In this document: piece by piece, positions 6,016-12,344 of the stretch | Position numbering within the stretch: the stretch's first letter is position 1 | Layout of the letters: each line of letters starts with the position of its first letter | Source of the DNA: Treponema sp. | GTDB lineage: Bacteria > Spirochaetota > Spirochaetia > Treponematales > Breznakiellaceae | DNA length: 12,519 bases | Assembly (NCBI GenBank): GCA_031254175.1 | Contig: JAIRUY010000118.1 | Location: 1 to 12,519, forward strand | Direction of reading: 5' to 3' | Position numbers and translations under genes: made by a program | Notes under the pieces: model-generated | What the model was told of the DNA's origin: nothing | Database searches by the model: none | The model's input: the letters and a program-made list of their open reading frames with translations, nothing else

Positions 6016-6231
6016 CGTGGAACTGTTCCGCCGCTCTGAGGAACAAATTCCGCGTCGCAATCAGGGCTGGTTGTGCTGCCGCTTCCGGAGGCAGCATGAT
6101 AAGATTTCCCGGAATACGGACAGGCCGCGCGCCGTTTAGCCAAGCCTACCCCGACAATTTAATAAACGGCTAAATCTGTAGATGTTTATGTTTCGCGTAT
6201 TGGGACGCGGGTTCGACTCCCGCCACCTCCA

Positions 6232-6308
6232 GTTCTTTCAACAAGAATGTATGCTTAAAAATGTTACTTGGAGTCCTGTCAGGAGAAAAAGTACCACACG
6301 AGGGGCTT
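6232..6308. other. Short spacer between tmRNA and the REC-only gene; no clear terminator
   Basis: These 77 bases hold a weak hairpin (TTCTT/AAGAA, 6233-6247) and a short palindrome TCCTGTCAGGA (6275-6285). No stem with a U-run is visible for either strand, so it is unclear where tmRNA transcription ends or how the minus-strand operon stops short of ssrA. Confidence 0.4.
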
Positions 6309-6701
6309 TTAGTCTTTCTCAATTATGTTTTTTATTCTTTTTAATAAATCTTCTCTTTTGTATGGTTTTGTAATGAAATCAACGGCTCCCATTTCATATG
6401 CACGCTTTTCATCTTCTGGTTCATGTAAAGACGTGAAAAAAGCAATATGAACATTTTTTAAAAGACTTATTGCCTTTATTCTGGAGAATATTTCCCATCC
6501 ATTCATATCCGGCATGAATATGTCCAATAAAATCAGATCAGGAATACAATCTCTGCTGCACAAATACTTTAAAGCTTCATCCCCTGAGGTTGTTTTAAGT
6601 AAATCATACTCATCACATATCATTTTTTCAACAATTGCATGCTGTATTTCATCATCATCAACGAGAAGAATTTTCTTTTTTTCAATTTTCTCATTATTCA
6701 T
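6309..6701 (-). CDS. Stand-alone response regulator receiver (REC) protein
   Basis: This 130-residue single-domain response regulator is of the CheY type and has no output domain. The acidic pocket is at D15-D17 (ILLVDDDE), the phospho-acceptor is D60 in LLLDIFMPDMNG, the switch residue is T90 or S91 (AFFTS), and the conserved lysine is K112 (ITKPY). The frame is open further upstream to 6758, but only with a TTG start and no ribosome site. The ATG at 6701 has GGAG 11 bases upstream, so it is preferred. It is the third gene of the HPt/HD-GYP/REC operon, 57 bases after the HD-GYP stop. It probably takes phosphate from, or competes for, the same HPt; targets are not evident. Confidence 0.85.
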   Translation of the reverse strand: MNNEKIEKKKILLVDDDEIQHAIVEKMICDEYDLLKTTSGDEALKYLCSRDCIPDLILLDIFMPDMNGWEIFSRIKAISLLKNVHIAFFTSLHEPEDEKRAYEMGAVDFITKPYKREDLLKRIKNIIEKD

Positions 6702-6758
6702 ACTAAATATAACTCCATTTCTTTGAAAGGTTACAATAAAAAAGCATAAAATAACCAA

Positions 6759-7814
6759 CTAATGATATTTCTGTGAAATCTCCCTGAATTGGTTCTGTAT
6801 CTGGATTACTGCATCGGCCAATACAGGATCAAATTGCGTTCCTTTTCCTTCAGCAATTATTCTAATTGCTTCTTCATATGACATTGCGGCTTTATATACA
6901 CGGGCACATACAAGAGCGTCGTATACATCCGCAAGAGATGCAAGGCGGGCTGTCAGCGGAATTTCTTTTTCTGCCAGTTTACGCGGATATCCTTTGCCGT
7001 CCCAGCGTTCATGATGACCGTAACAAATATCTTCACAATGTTTAAGATACAGCGAATTATTTATATCGCCAAGTTCGCCGATAATCTCCTTGCCCCTTGT
7101 TGTATGCGTTTTCATTATTTCATATTCCTCAGGATCCAGCTTTCCGGGTTTAAGAAGTATTTTGTCCGGTATCGCAATTTTTCCAACATCATGAAGAGCC
7201 ATGGATTTCATAATTATATCCGGCTGCGATTTTCTCAATTCATCAGCATAAACAGATTCGCTTTCTATCAGATAATCAACAAGCGCTTTTACAAAAAACT
7301 GGGTTCTTTTTACATGTTCCCCTGATTCCAAATCACGGTGTTCAATTATGTTTGCAAGTCCCTGCAAAGTGCTGTCCAGAGTCTTTGTAGCTTCAGCGGT
7401 TTTCTCCACAACCATTTGTTCAAGACTGTCACTGTAATTTTTTAGCTCGATTTGGTTTTTGACACGCAGTTGTACAATATCAGCCTTAAACGGTTTATTG
7501 ATAAAATCAACCGCTCCCGCCGCCAAAAGCTCACTTTCAGAATCATTTTCTGCAGTGATAAAAATGACAGGTATCCGTTTGAGTTTCTCGTTGGTTATCA
7601 TCAACTCAAACATCTCGCGCCCGTCCATCTCAGGCATAATAACATCAAGCAGAATTATCTTCGGAAGAGGACTGGCGTCGCCGAGTATTTCCAGCGCTTC
7701 CCTGCCGTTATTGGCAGTTAATATATTATACTTTTCCTTCAGGATTTCTTCGAGAATGACGACGTTCATATCAACATCATCAACAACAAGTACTGTTGGT
7801 CTGTTATCAGCCAT
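6759..7814 (-). CDS. REC-HD-GYP response regulator, probable cyclic-di-GMP phosphodiesterase (RpfG-like)
   Basis: This 351-residue protein pairs an N-terminal receiver with an HD-GYP hydrolase. Receiver: D12-D13, phospho-acceptor D57 (ILLDVIMPEMDG), T88, K107 (INKPF). A linker helix (about 120-150) joins it to the HD-GYP domain (about 150-345), which has H167 (GEHVKRT), the HD pair H208-D209 (ALHDVGKIAIPD), and HHERWDGKGYP (267-277), a full match to the HHExxDGxGYP signature. All metal-binding residues appear present, so it should hydrolyse cyclic-di-GMP to pGpG or GMP when phosphorylated. The ATG lies inside the end of the HPt gene (8-base overlap) with no good Shine-Dalgarno, indicating translational coupling. 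The effect is likely on motility or surface behaviour; no target is in the window. Confidence 0.93.
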   Translation of the reverse strand: MADNRPTVLVVDDVDMNVVILEEILKEKYNILTANNGREALEILGDASPLPKIILLDVIMPEMDGREMFELMITNEKLKRIPVIFITAENDSESELLAAGAVDFINKPFKADIVQLRVKNQIELKNYSDSLEQMVVEKTAEATKTLDSTLQGLANIIEHRDLESGEHVKRTQFFVKALVDYLIESESVYADELRKSQPDIIMKSMALHDVGKIAIPDKILLKPGKLDPEEYEIMKTHTTRGKEIIGELGDINNSLYLKHCEDICYGHHERWDGKGYPRKLAEKEIPLTARLASLADVYDALVCARVYKAAMSYEEAIRIIAEGKGTQFDPVLADAVIQIQNQFREISQKYH

Positions 7815-8148
7815 ATTGCGCTATAACCTTATCTGTTTCAGTTAAAGTTTGAGCATAAGCATTTTCTACCGCAGTAAATTGACCGGGATTGACGGATTTT
7901 GCTTTTATTTGCGTCTCCAATTCAAGAGTCTGATTAAAAAGTTCAATGAGAGATAAATTCGCAGCAAGCCCCTTGAGCGTGTGAGCCGCTGCCTTAGCTT
8001 TTTCAAAATCTCCGGCATCAAGAAAATTCTTTACATCAGTAAGACTTTTATCATCTTTAAATTTACCAAGAAGCTTGGCGTAGAGTTTTGTATTGTTCAT
8101 CACTCTTTTTGTGCCTTCTTCAACATTAACGTAAATTATATCAGTCAT
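7807..8148 (-). CDS. Histidine phosphotransfer (HPt) protein
   Basis: This small helical phosphorelay carrier has 113 residues. The phosphorylated histidine is H56 in AAHTLKGLAANL, a clear HPt signature, within a four-helix-bundle-like sequence. It would pass phosphate between a hybrid histidine kinase and response regulators. I place the start at the ATG at 8148, with AGAGG seven bases before it, rather than the in-frame TTG at 8154, which lies closer to that ribosome site. It is first in the operon, overlapping the REC-HD-GYP gene by 8 bases, so its likely partners are the two downstream receiver proteins. No kinase is encoded in the window, so the phosphate source must be elsewhere. Confidence 0.9.
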   Translation of the reverse strand: MTDIIYVNVEEGTKRVMNNTKLYAKLLGKFKDDKSLTDVKNFLDAGDFEKAKAAAHTLKGLAANLSLIELFNQTLELETQIKAKSVNPGQFTAVENAYAQTLTETDKVIAQYG

Positions 8149-8208
8149 AAACAAACCTCTGTTTTAGCACCGCAAAACAACAGCGCTTAATTATTGGACT
8201 TGTTAAAC

Positions 8209-8250
8209 AACCCGAAAGCTAACGCTTGGCTTTTTCAGTTGTCTCACAAC
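8209..8250. other. Cluster of short inverted repeats between the HPt operon and infA
   Basis: This spacer holds AAGC-TAAC-GCTT (about 8216-8227), followed by GGCTTTTT on the plus strand, and GTTGT-CTC-ACAAC (8238-8250). The infA terminator hairpin lies just beyond. Either stem could add to transcription stop signals, or the block could be one copy of a dispersed intergenic repeat. One copy alone cannot decide this. Confidence 0.35.
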
Positions 8251-8256
8251 TCTATC

Positions 8257-8275
8257 AAAACTGAACGAAGTTCAG
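8257..8275 (-). terminator. Candidate infA terminator
   Basis: Read on the minus strand, CTGAAC-TTC-GTTCAG (8275-8261) forms a 6-base-pair stem directly followed by TTTTGAT. It begins 9 bases after the infA stop codon. The stem is short, so the call is moderate. Confidence 0.5.
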
Positions 8276-8283
8276 CAAACCTT

Positions 8284-8508
8284 TTAACGTTCACGGTATA
8301 TGATCCGGCCTCTGCTCAGATCATACGGTGAGAGAGCAATCCTGACTCTGTCTCCCGGAACAATACGGATATAATGTTTACGCATCTTGCCCGATAAATG
8401 AGCCAGAATAAGATGGCCGTTTTGATTATCAAGTTCAACACGAAACATTGTATTGGGAAGAGCTTCCCTAACAACTCCTTCTACTTCTATTGCTTCTTCT
8501 TTTGCCAC
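8284..8508 (-). CDS. infA: Translation initiation factor IF-1
   Basis: This 74-residue single OB-fold protein binds the 30S A site during initiation. MAKEEAIEVEGVVREALPNT, then MFRVELDNQNGHLILAHLSG, GKMRKHYIRIVPGDRVR and SPYDLSRGRIIYR match IF-1 from end to end at the usual length. The start is GTG (8508), with TAAGGAG five bases upstream, a strong ribosome site. It is a single-gene unit with its own promoter and terminator, outside the ribosomal-protein operons where infA often sits. It is divergent from thrC. Confidence 0.96.
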   Translation of the reverse strand: MAKEEAIEVEGVVREALPNTMFRVELDNQNGHLILAHLSGKMRKHYIRIVPGDRVRIALSPYDLSRGRIIYRER

Positions 8509-8525
8509 AGAAACTCCTTAACTAC

Positions 8526-8554
8526 ATGGTATAGCCAACATTGTATTCTGTCAA
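8526..8554 (-). promoter_or_regulatory. Candidate infA promoter
   Basis: On the minus strand a perfect TTGACA (8554-8549) is followed after 17 bases by TACCAT (8531-8526); the overlapping TATACC with a 15-base spacer is an alternative. The start would be near 8519, leaving a very short leader that begins at about the Shine-Dalgarno. Confidence 0.4.
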
Positions 8555-8607
8555 TCTTGATTGTAACGTTATCTTAATATAAAACAAGATATCGATAAAT
8601 TGTCTGG

Positions 8608-8636
8608 TTGGCGGATTTTTATCATTATGTTATGAT
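8608..8636 (+). promoter_or_regulatory. Candidate thrC promoter positioned for a leaderless mRNA
   Basis: TTGGCG (8608-8613) and TATGAT (8631-8636) have a 17-base spacer. Only five bases separate the -10 element from the thrC ATG at 8642, so transcription would start at or within a base or two of the start codon. No Shine-Dalgarno precedes that ATG. Confidence 0.45.
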
Positions 8637-8641
8637 TATTC

Positions 8642-10000
8642 ATGCATTATTACAGCACCCGAAATCCCGCTGAAAAGGTAAGTTTTTCAACTGCCGCTCT
8701 TACAGGCCTTGCCCCTGACGGCGGTCTCTTTGTGCCTGAGGAAATACCTCAATATACCAAACCGGTTTTGCTTTCGCTTGGAACAATGGATTTCCGCGAT
8801 ATTGCGTTTGAAACAATTAAACCGTATGTGCGGGATGAAATCACCGATTCCGCGTTAGCTGACATTGTTCAGTCAGCTTATAATTTTACTTCTCCTCTGG
8901 TAACCGCGGCAGATCGTTATGCAGTGGAGCTTTTTCACGGACCGACTGCGGATTTTAAGGATTTTGGCGCCCGTTTTATGGCAAGGGCTTTTTCTTACCT
9001 GCGCCGCGGCGAAAGCCGTCCTCTGAAGATACTTGTAGCGACATCAGGTGATACCGGCGGCGCTGTAGCGGACGGCTTTTTTGATATTCCCGGCATTTCC
9101 GTTACAGTTTTGTATCCAAAGGGAAGAGTAACACCCCTGCAGGAGCGTCAGATTGCAGGTCTTGGAAAAAACATTTCCGCTCTTGCCGTAGAAGGAAGTT
9201 TTGATGATTGCCAGCGGCTTGTAAAATCCGCTCTTGCCGATGACAGCCTGAAAAAAAGAATGTCTCTTTCATCCGCAAACTCAATCAACATCAGCCGGCT
9301 GATTCCGCAGGCAGTTTACTATTCCGCAGCCGCCGGCAGGGCATTTGCAGGCCGTCCCGATCCCGATGGGGAGGCAACGCCGCGGATAGCAGGATTTTCG
9401 CAGTCTAAAAACAAAGCCGTTTCAGGTTTGCCTGTTACACTTTGTGTTCCTTCCGGCAACTTCGGAAATTTGACTGCAGGACTCTATGCATTAAAAATGG
9501 GCGCGCCGATAAGACAATTCATTGCAGCCACCAATGTTAACAAAACTTTCCCTGATTATCTGGAAACAGGTGAGTATATTGCGAGAATATCCCAGGCAAC
9601 AATTTCCAATGCAATGGATGTCGGCGCGCCAAGTAACTTTGAGCGAATGGCCGCGCATTTTTCACTGGAACAGATGAAGAAGATTATTCTTGGCGTTTCT
9701 GTCACCGACGAAGAAACACGGGATACCATTGTGCATGTGCATGAAGCTGGTTACTTTATTGATCCGCACAGCGCTGTCGGATGGAAGGGTGTGGATAAAC
9801 TGCGGAAAGAAAATAAAATCGGCATAGATGCCGGGCCGGTGGGTATACTATGCACCGCCCATCCTGCAAAATTTTCCGAAACCGTAGAGCCGCTTGTGGG
9901 CAGACCGCCTTTTCCTTCTTCCCTTTCCAATGCAATGGAAAGAAAGGTAAGCGCAAAAACCATCCCTGCGGAAGTTTCAGCTTTAATAGAGGCTCTTTAA
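8642..10000 (+). CDS. thrC: Threonine synthase
   Basis: This PLP enzyme makes L-threonine from O-phosphohomoserine. It has 452 residues, typical of the longer bacterial form. The N-terminal YYSTRNPAEKVSFSTAALTG and DGGLFVPEEIP are diagnostic. The PLP lysine is K106 in HGPTADFKDFGARFMARA. Phosphate-binding and structural motifs are SGDTGGAVADGF (135-146) and VPSGNFGNLTAG (269-280); NSINISRLIPQAVYY (213-227) is also characteristic. Between residues about 235 and 262 is a polar, proline- and lysine-rich stretch (GRPDPDGEATPRI, then SQSKNK), likely a surface-loop insertion. The start is fixed by homology, although no ribosome site precedes it. No other threonine gene is adjacent. Its TAA overlaps the stop of the convergent corrinoid adenosyltransferase. 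Confidence 0.95.
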   Translation: MHYYSTRNPAEKVSFSTAALTGLAPDGGLFVPEEIPQYTKPVLLSLGTMDFRDIAFETIKPYVRDEITDSALADIVQSAYNFTSPLVTAADRYAVELFHGPTADFKDFGARFMARAFSYLRRGESRPLKILVATSGDTGGAVADGFFDIPGISVTVLYPKGRVTPLQERQIAGLGKNISALAVEGSFDDCQRLVKSALADDSLKKRMSLSSANSINISRLIPQAVYYSAAAGRAFAGRPDPDGEATPRIAGFSQSKNKAVSGLPVTLCVPSGNFGNLTAGLYALKMGAPIRQFIAATNVNKTFPDYLETGEYIARISQATISNAMDVGAPSNFERMAAHFSLEQMKKIILGVSVTDEETRDTIVHVHEAGYFIDPHSAVGWKGVDKLRKENKIGIDAGPVGILCTAHPAKFSETVEPLVGRPPFPSSLSNAMERKVSAKTIPAEVSALIEAL

Positions 10001-10503
10001 AATAAATTCTTGTGCTGAGATAAAACAAAAAGATAATCCGAAAGTTTGTTCAAATAAGCGCCCGCATATTGGCACAACATCTGCCGGTCATCCAATGCGT
10101 AAAAAAGCCGTTCGGTTCTTCTTGCAATAGTTCTTGTTATATGTATTTGAGCTTCCATGGCACTGCTTCCGGGCAAAACAAATTGATTTAAATTTCTCTG
10201 TCCGGCAGACAGGCTGTCAATTTCTTTTTCAAAAACATCAGTATCACCTTTGGAAAAAAAATAGTTTTCATTTTTTAAATCTGACACATGAGACATCAGC
10301 TTCATAATGTCTTTTTGTATTTTTTCAATAAACTGTTTTGTCTCTTTGCCGTCATACATTGCTTTAACGAGGCCAAGGTGGGAATTAAGCTCGTCTGCTG
10401 TGCCGATGAGATGAATTAAATCATTATTCTTCGATATTCTCTGACCGTCCAGAGTAGAGGTTTCTCCGTTTGAGATGTTTTTTCTTTTTTTATGAACGCT
10501 CAT
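9997..10503 (-). CDS. PduO-type corrinoid (cob(I)alamin) adenosyltransferase
   Basis: This 168-residue enzyme is predicted to transfer the 5'-deoxyadenosyl group of ATP to cob(I)alamin. Family hallmarks are IGTADELNSHLGLVKA (33-48), VLPGSSAMEAQIHITRTIARRTER (in two parts, 109-132; R128, R129, E131) and AYLNKLSDYLFVLS (149-162). The N-terminal loop is altered: where the family has TRTGDKGETSLL, this protein reads KRKNISNGETSTL, so the T-x-x-G-D that contacts ATP phosphates is missing although NGETS is kept. Activity may be reduced or the ATP contact rearranged. It is the last gene of the operon; ATGA overlaps start and stop with the protease gene, so the two are translated together. Its stop shares bases with the thrC stop. 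Confidence 0.85.
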   Translation of the reverse strand: MSVHKKRKNISNGETSTLDGQRISKNNDLIHLIGTADELNSHLGLVKAMYDGKETKQFIEKIQKDIMKLMSHVSDLKNENYFFSKGDTDVFEKEIDSLSAGQRNLNQFVLPGSSAMEAQIHITRTIARRTERLFYALDDRQMLCQYAGAYLNKLSDYLFVLSQHKNLF

Positions 10504-12344
10504 AAAGTATCTGGTGAATCCAGCCAGACGGGAAGCTGCATACTTGTTTCCAGATAACCCATCCGGCGTTTTTTTATATTGATTTCCATGACTGCATATT
10601 CGTCATCTTCCATAATGCGCAGCCTGTTAATGGAAATGGGATCGTTTTCTGAAACGCCCGCCAAATCGGCAATCGAACCGCGGATTACTCTGTCTACCCG
10701 GAAATTGGACGAAGAAAAGAGGGAACTTGGCAACCGCGTAAGAATCATGCCAAACAGCGGAGCGGCGATCCTTTCGCGCTTATCCACCCTGGCAGCGTCA
10801 AGGAGAGGAAGGTCAGGTCTAGGAACTGTTATAATTATATGTTTTTTAACGATGCCATTCCTGTCGATAGTTTCCAAAGCTACAAGTTCGCCGGGCTCGG
10901 ATGCAAAAACAACATTCTGCAAAGCGGGAATCAACCCTCCCTGCGAAGATGTTACCTTCGTGCCGTTGATTGTCCTTAAAAAAGAGCCTTCTGTTACCTG
11001 ATGTTGTGCAGCCGGAGTATTCGGCGCTGTATATACTATTTCGGCTTCTGAAAATGTTTCGTATAACGTAAGCCCCAGCCAGGAACGCTGTGACTTGCCG
11101 CCTTTTATCATTGCCGGAAGGGCGGCGGCAAGCTGTTGGGCGGGAACCGCGAAATTCAGCCCCTGAAACTGAGGAATACCGGCAAAGGCAATGCCTACAA
11201 GCCGTCCTTCATTATCAACGATAGGGCCGCCGGAATTCCCCGAGTTTATGGCAGCATCAATTTGAATTACATCCCCGATTTGCAGAAAGCGTCTGCCAAG
11301 AGCGGATACAATGCCCGAAGTTACAGTTTTTTCAAGTCCAAGGGGAGAGCCAATTGCAATAACGGTATCGCCAACGCGGGGAATTACACGATCCACAACT
11401 GAAAACACATACTCACTTTCTATCTCAGTCTTTATCAATGCCAAATCCAAAGCTTTGTCATATCCGACAACACGTGCGGGGATACGAGGGCTTGTAGAGT
11501 CTCCCATTCGCAGATACATTCTCGAATATCCCTTGTATTTTGGATCAACTTCACTGGCTATAACATGGTAATTTGTGATCAAAAGACCGGAAGAATCAAT
11601 AAAAAAAGCAGAGCCGCCTACTCTGTCAGAAAAGCCAACGCCTCTTTCAACTCTAACTCCCCTGTCAACAATGACTGTAGCGACTCCCTTAATCATATCG
11701 GAAACGCTGTCCTGGCCTGTAGCGTATTCACGCAAATGAGAAGGAATATTCCTGCCGCCTGCGTTCTGCGCGGCAGAAAAAAAGAAAGAAGCCGTCCGCC
11801 GCTGTTTTGCCTCAACTGCTTTTTCAAGAAACAAAAGAGCGCTTTCCATATCCATCGGCCGCAGCTCATGTGATTTTACGGCGGATAAAAACGCGCCAAG
11901 GTTATTGCCTTCTCTTAATTTTTTCTTTGCGTCCTCAAGATAAAACGCGCTTTCCCGCCCTGTGTTTGCCGTTGTTATTTCAAGATTTGCAATTGACCTG
12001 CCAAGAGACAAAACTTTTTCCCAGTCTTCCTGCTCAACGGCTGTTTCCTGCATTTCAATCAGTTTTTTGACTGCCTCTTCTTCATACTGTTCCAGCTGCT
12101 GTCTGTCACTGCTGCTAATGCCTTGTGATGACAGATACACTTCCTTATAAATATAAATAAGATTTAAAGCGTCAACAGGATTATTTGAAATTTGATTTCC
12201 TATGTTTCCAAGCCTGATGGAACTGGTCGTTCGCCTGTCTGAAAACGAATTTTCATTTTTTTTGTTGAGGCTGCCGCATGAAACCGTCAACAGCACTATC
12301 GCAATCAGGGAAAGAAAAAATTTAAATTTAATTGTTTTGTTCAT
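10500..12344 (-). CDS. Lipoprotein HtrA/DegP-like serine protease with PDZ domains
   Basis: This 614-residue envelope protease begins with a lipoprotein signal (MNKTIKFKFF, hydrophobic core, lipobox LTVSC, acylated C23). Residues about 45-215 are helical and TPR-like, without a recognised motif. The trypsin-like S1C domain (about 220-412) has the complete triad H260 (LLITNYHVI), D300 (DKALDLALI) and S371 (GNSGGP), with SPLGLEKTVTSGIVSALGR as in DegP/DegS. A PDZ-like domain follows (about 420-510: SWLGLTLYE, FLRTINGTKV) and probably a second (about 528-600: VDRVIRGSIADLAGVSENDP). The long helical N-terminus and lipid anchor differ from standard DegP. It likely degrades or senses misfolded envelope proteins. 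Its ATG overlaps the upstream stop (TAATG), so expression is coupled to the preceding gene. Confidence 0.88.
   Translation of the reverse strand: MNKTIKFKFFLSLIAIVLLTVSCGSLNKKNENSFSDRRTTSSIRLGNIGNQISNNPVDALNLIYIYKEVYLSSQGISSSDRQQLEQYEEEAVKKLIEMQETAVEQEDWEKVLSLGRSIANLEITTANTGRESAFYLEDAKKKLREGNNLGAFLSAVKSHELRPMDMESALLFLEKAVEAKQRRTASFFFSAAQNAGGRNIPSHLREYATGQDSVSDMIKGVATVIVDRGVRVERGVGFSDRVGGSAFFIDSSGLLITNYHVIASEVDPKYKGYSRMYLRMGDSTSPRIPARVVGYDKALDLALIKTEIESEYVFSVVDRVIPRVGDTVIAIGSPLGLEKTVTSGIVSALGRRFLQIGDVIQIDAAINSGNSGGPIVDNEGRLVGIAFAGIPQFQGLNFAVPAQQLAAALPAMIKGGKSQRSWLGLTLYETFSEAEIVYTAPNTPAAQHQVTEGSFLRTINGTKVTSSQGGLIPALQNVVFASEPGELVALETIDRNGIVKKHIIITVPRPDLPLLDAARVDKRERIAAPLFGMILTRLPSSLFSSSNFRVDRVIRGSIADLAGVSENDPISINRLRIMEDDEYAVMEINIKKRRMGYLETSMQLPVWLDSPDTL

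Larger units (their letters stand above)
5889..6231 (+). ncRNA. ssrA: tmRNA (transfer-messenger RNA)
   Basis: tmRNA, with SmpB and EF-Tu, enters stalled ribosomes, tags the nascent chain for proteolysis and frees the ribosome. The 5' end GGGGGTG (5889-5895) pairs over 7 bases with CACCTCC (6224-6230); the third pair is G-U, the alanine identity element. The T arm is 6207-6223 (GCGGG, loop TTCGACT, CCCGC). The 5' domain has the typical tmRNA segment CACCGGTTTCGACTGG. The tag frame is 5974-6012. Between the tag and the T arm lie the pseudoknot-rich segments, not folded here in detail. After the discriminator A (6231) comes GTT, so CCA is not encoded and must be added. It is a one-piece, non-permuted tmRNA of about 343 bases, flanked by minus-strand genes and transcribed alone. 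Confidence 0.95.

Noticed and set aside
6181..6231. TTCGACTCCCGC-type T arm as a stand-alone tRNA gene
   Set aside because: There is no D arm or anticodon arm next to it; it pairs with the 5' end 340 bases upstream and belongs to tmRNA.
6275..6285. TCCTGTCAGGA palindrome as a LexA/SOS-type operator
   Set aside because: The palindrome lies between the 3' ends of two transcription units, far from any promoter, and does not match a known spirochaete operator.
6182..6373. 63-codon plus-strand frame starting in the tmRNA 3' end
   Set aside because: It overlaps the tRNA-like domain of tmRNA and then the REC gene on the other strand; no ribosome site.
6702..6758. Upstream extension of the REC-only protein to a TTG start at 6758
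   Set aside because: The 19 extra residues (MVILCFFIVTFQRNGVIFS) lack a ribosome site and precede the normal receiver start; the ATG at 6701 has GGAG upstream.
9497..9632. Two GGCGCGCC octamers in thrC as a functional repeat
   Set aside because: Both sit in different codon contexts of ordinary coding sequence (GAP residues); likely chance.
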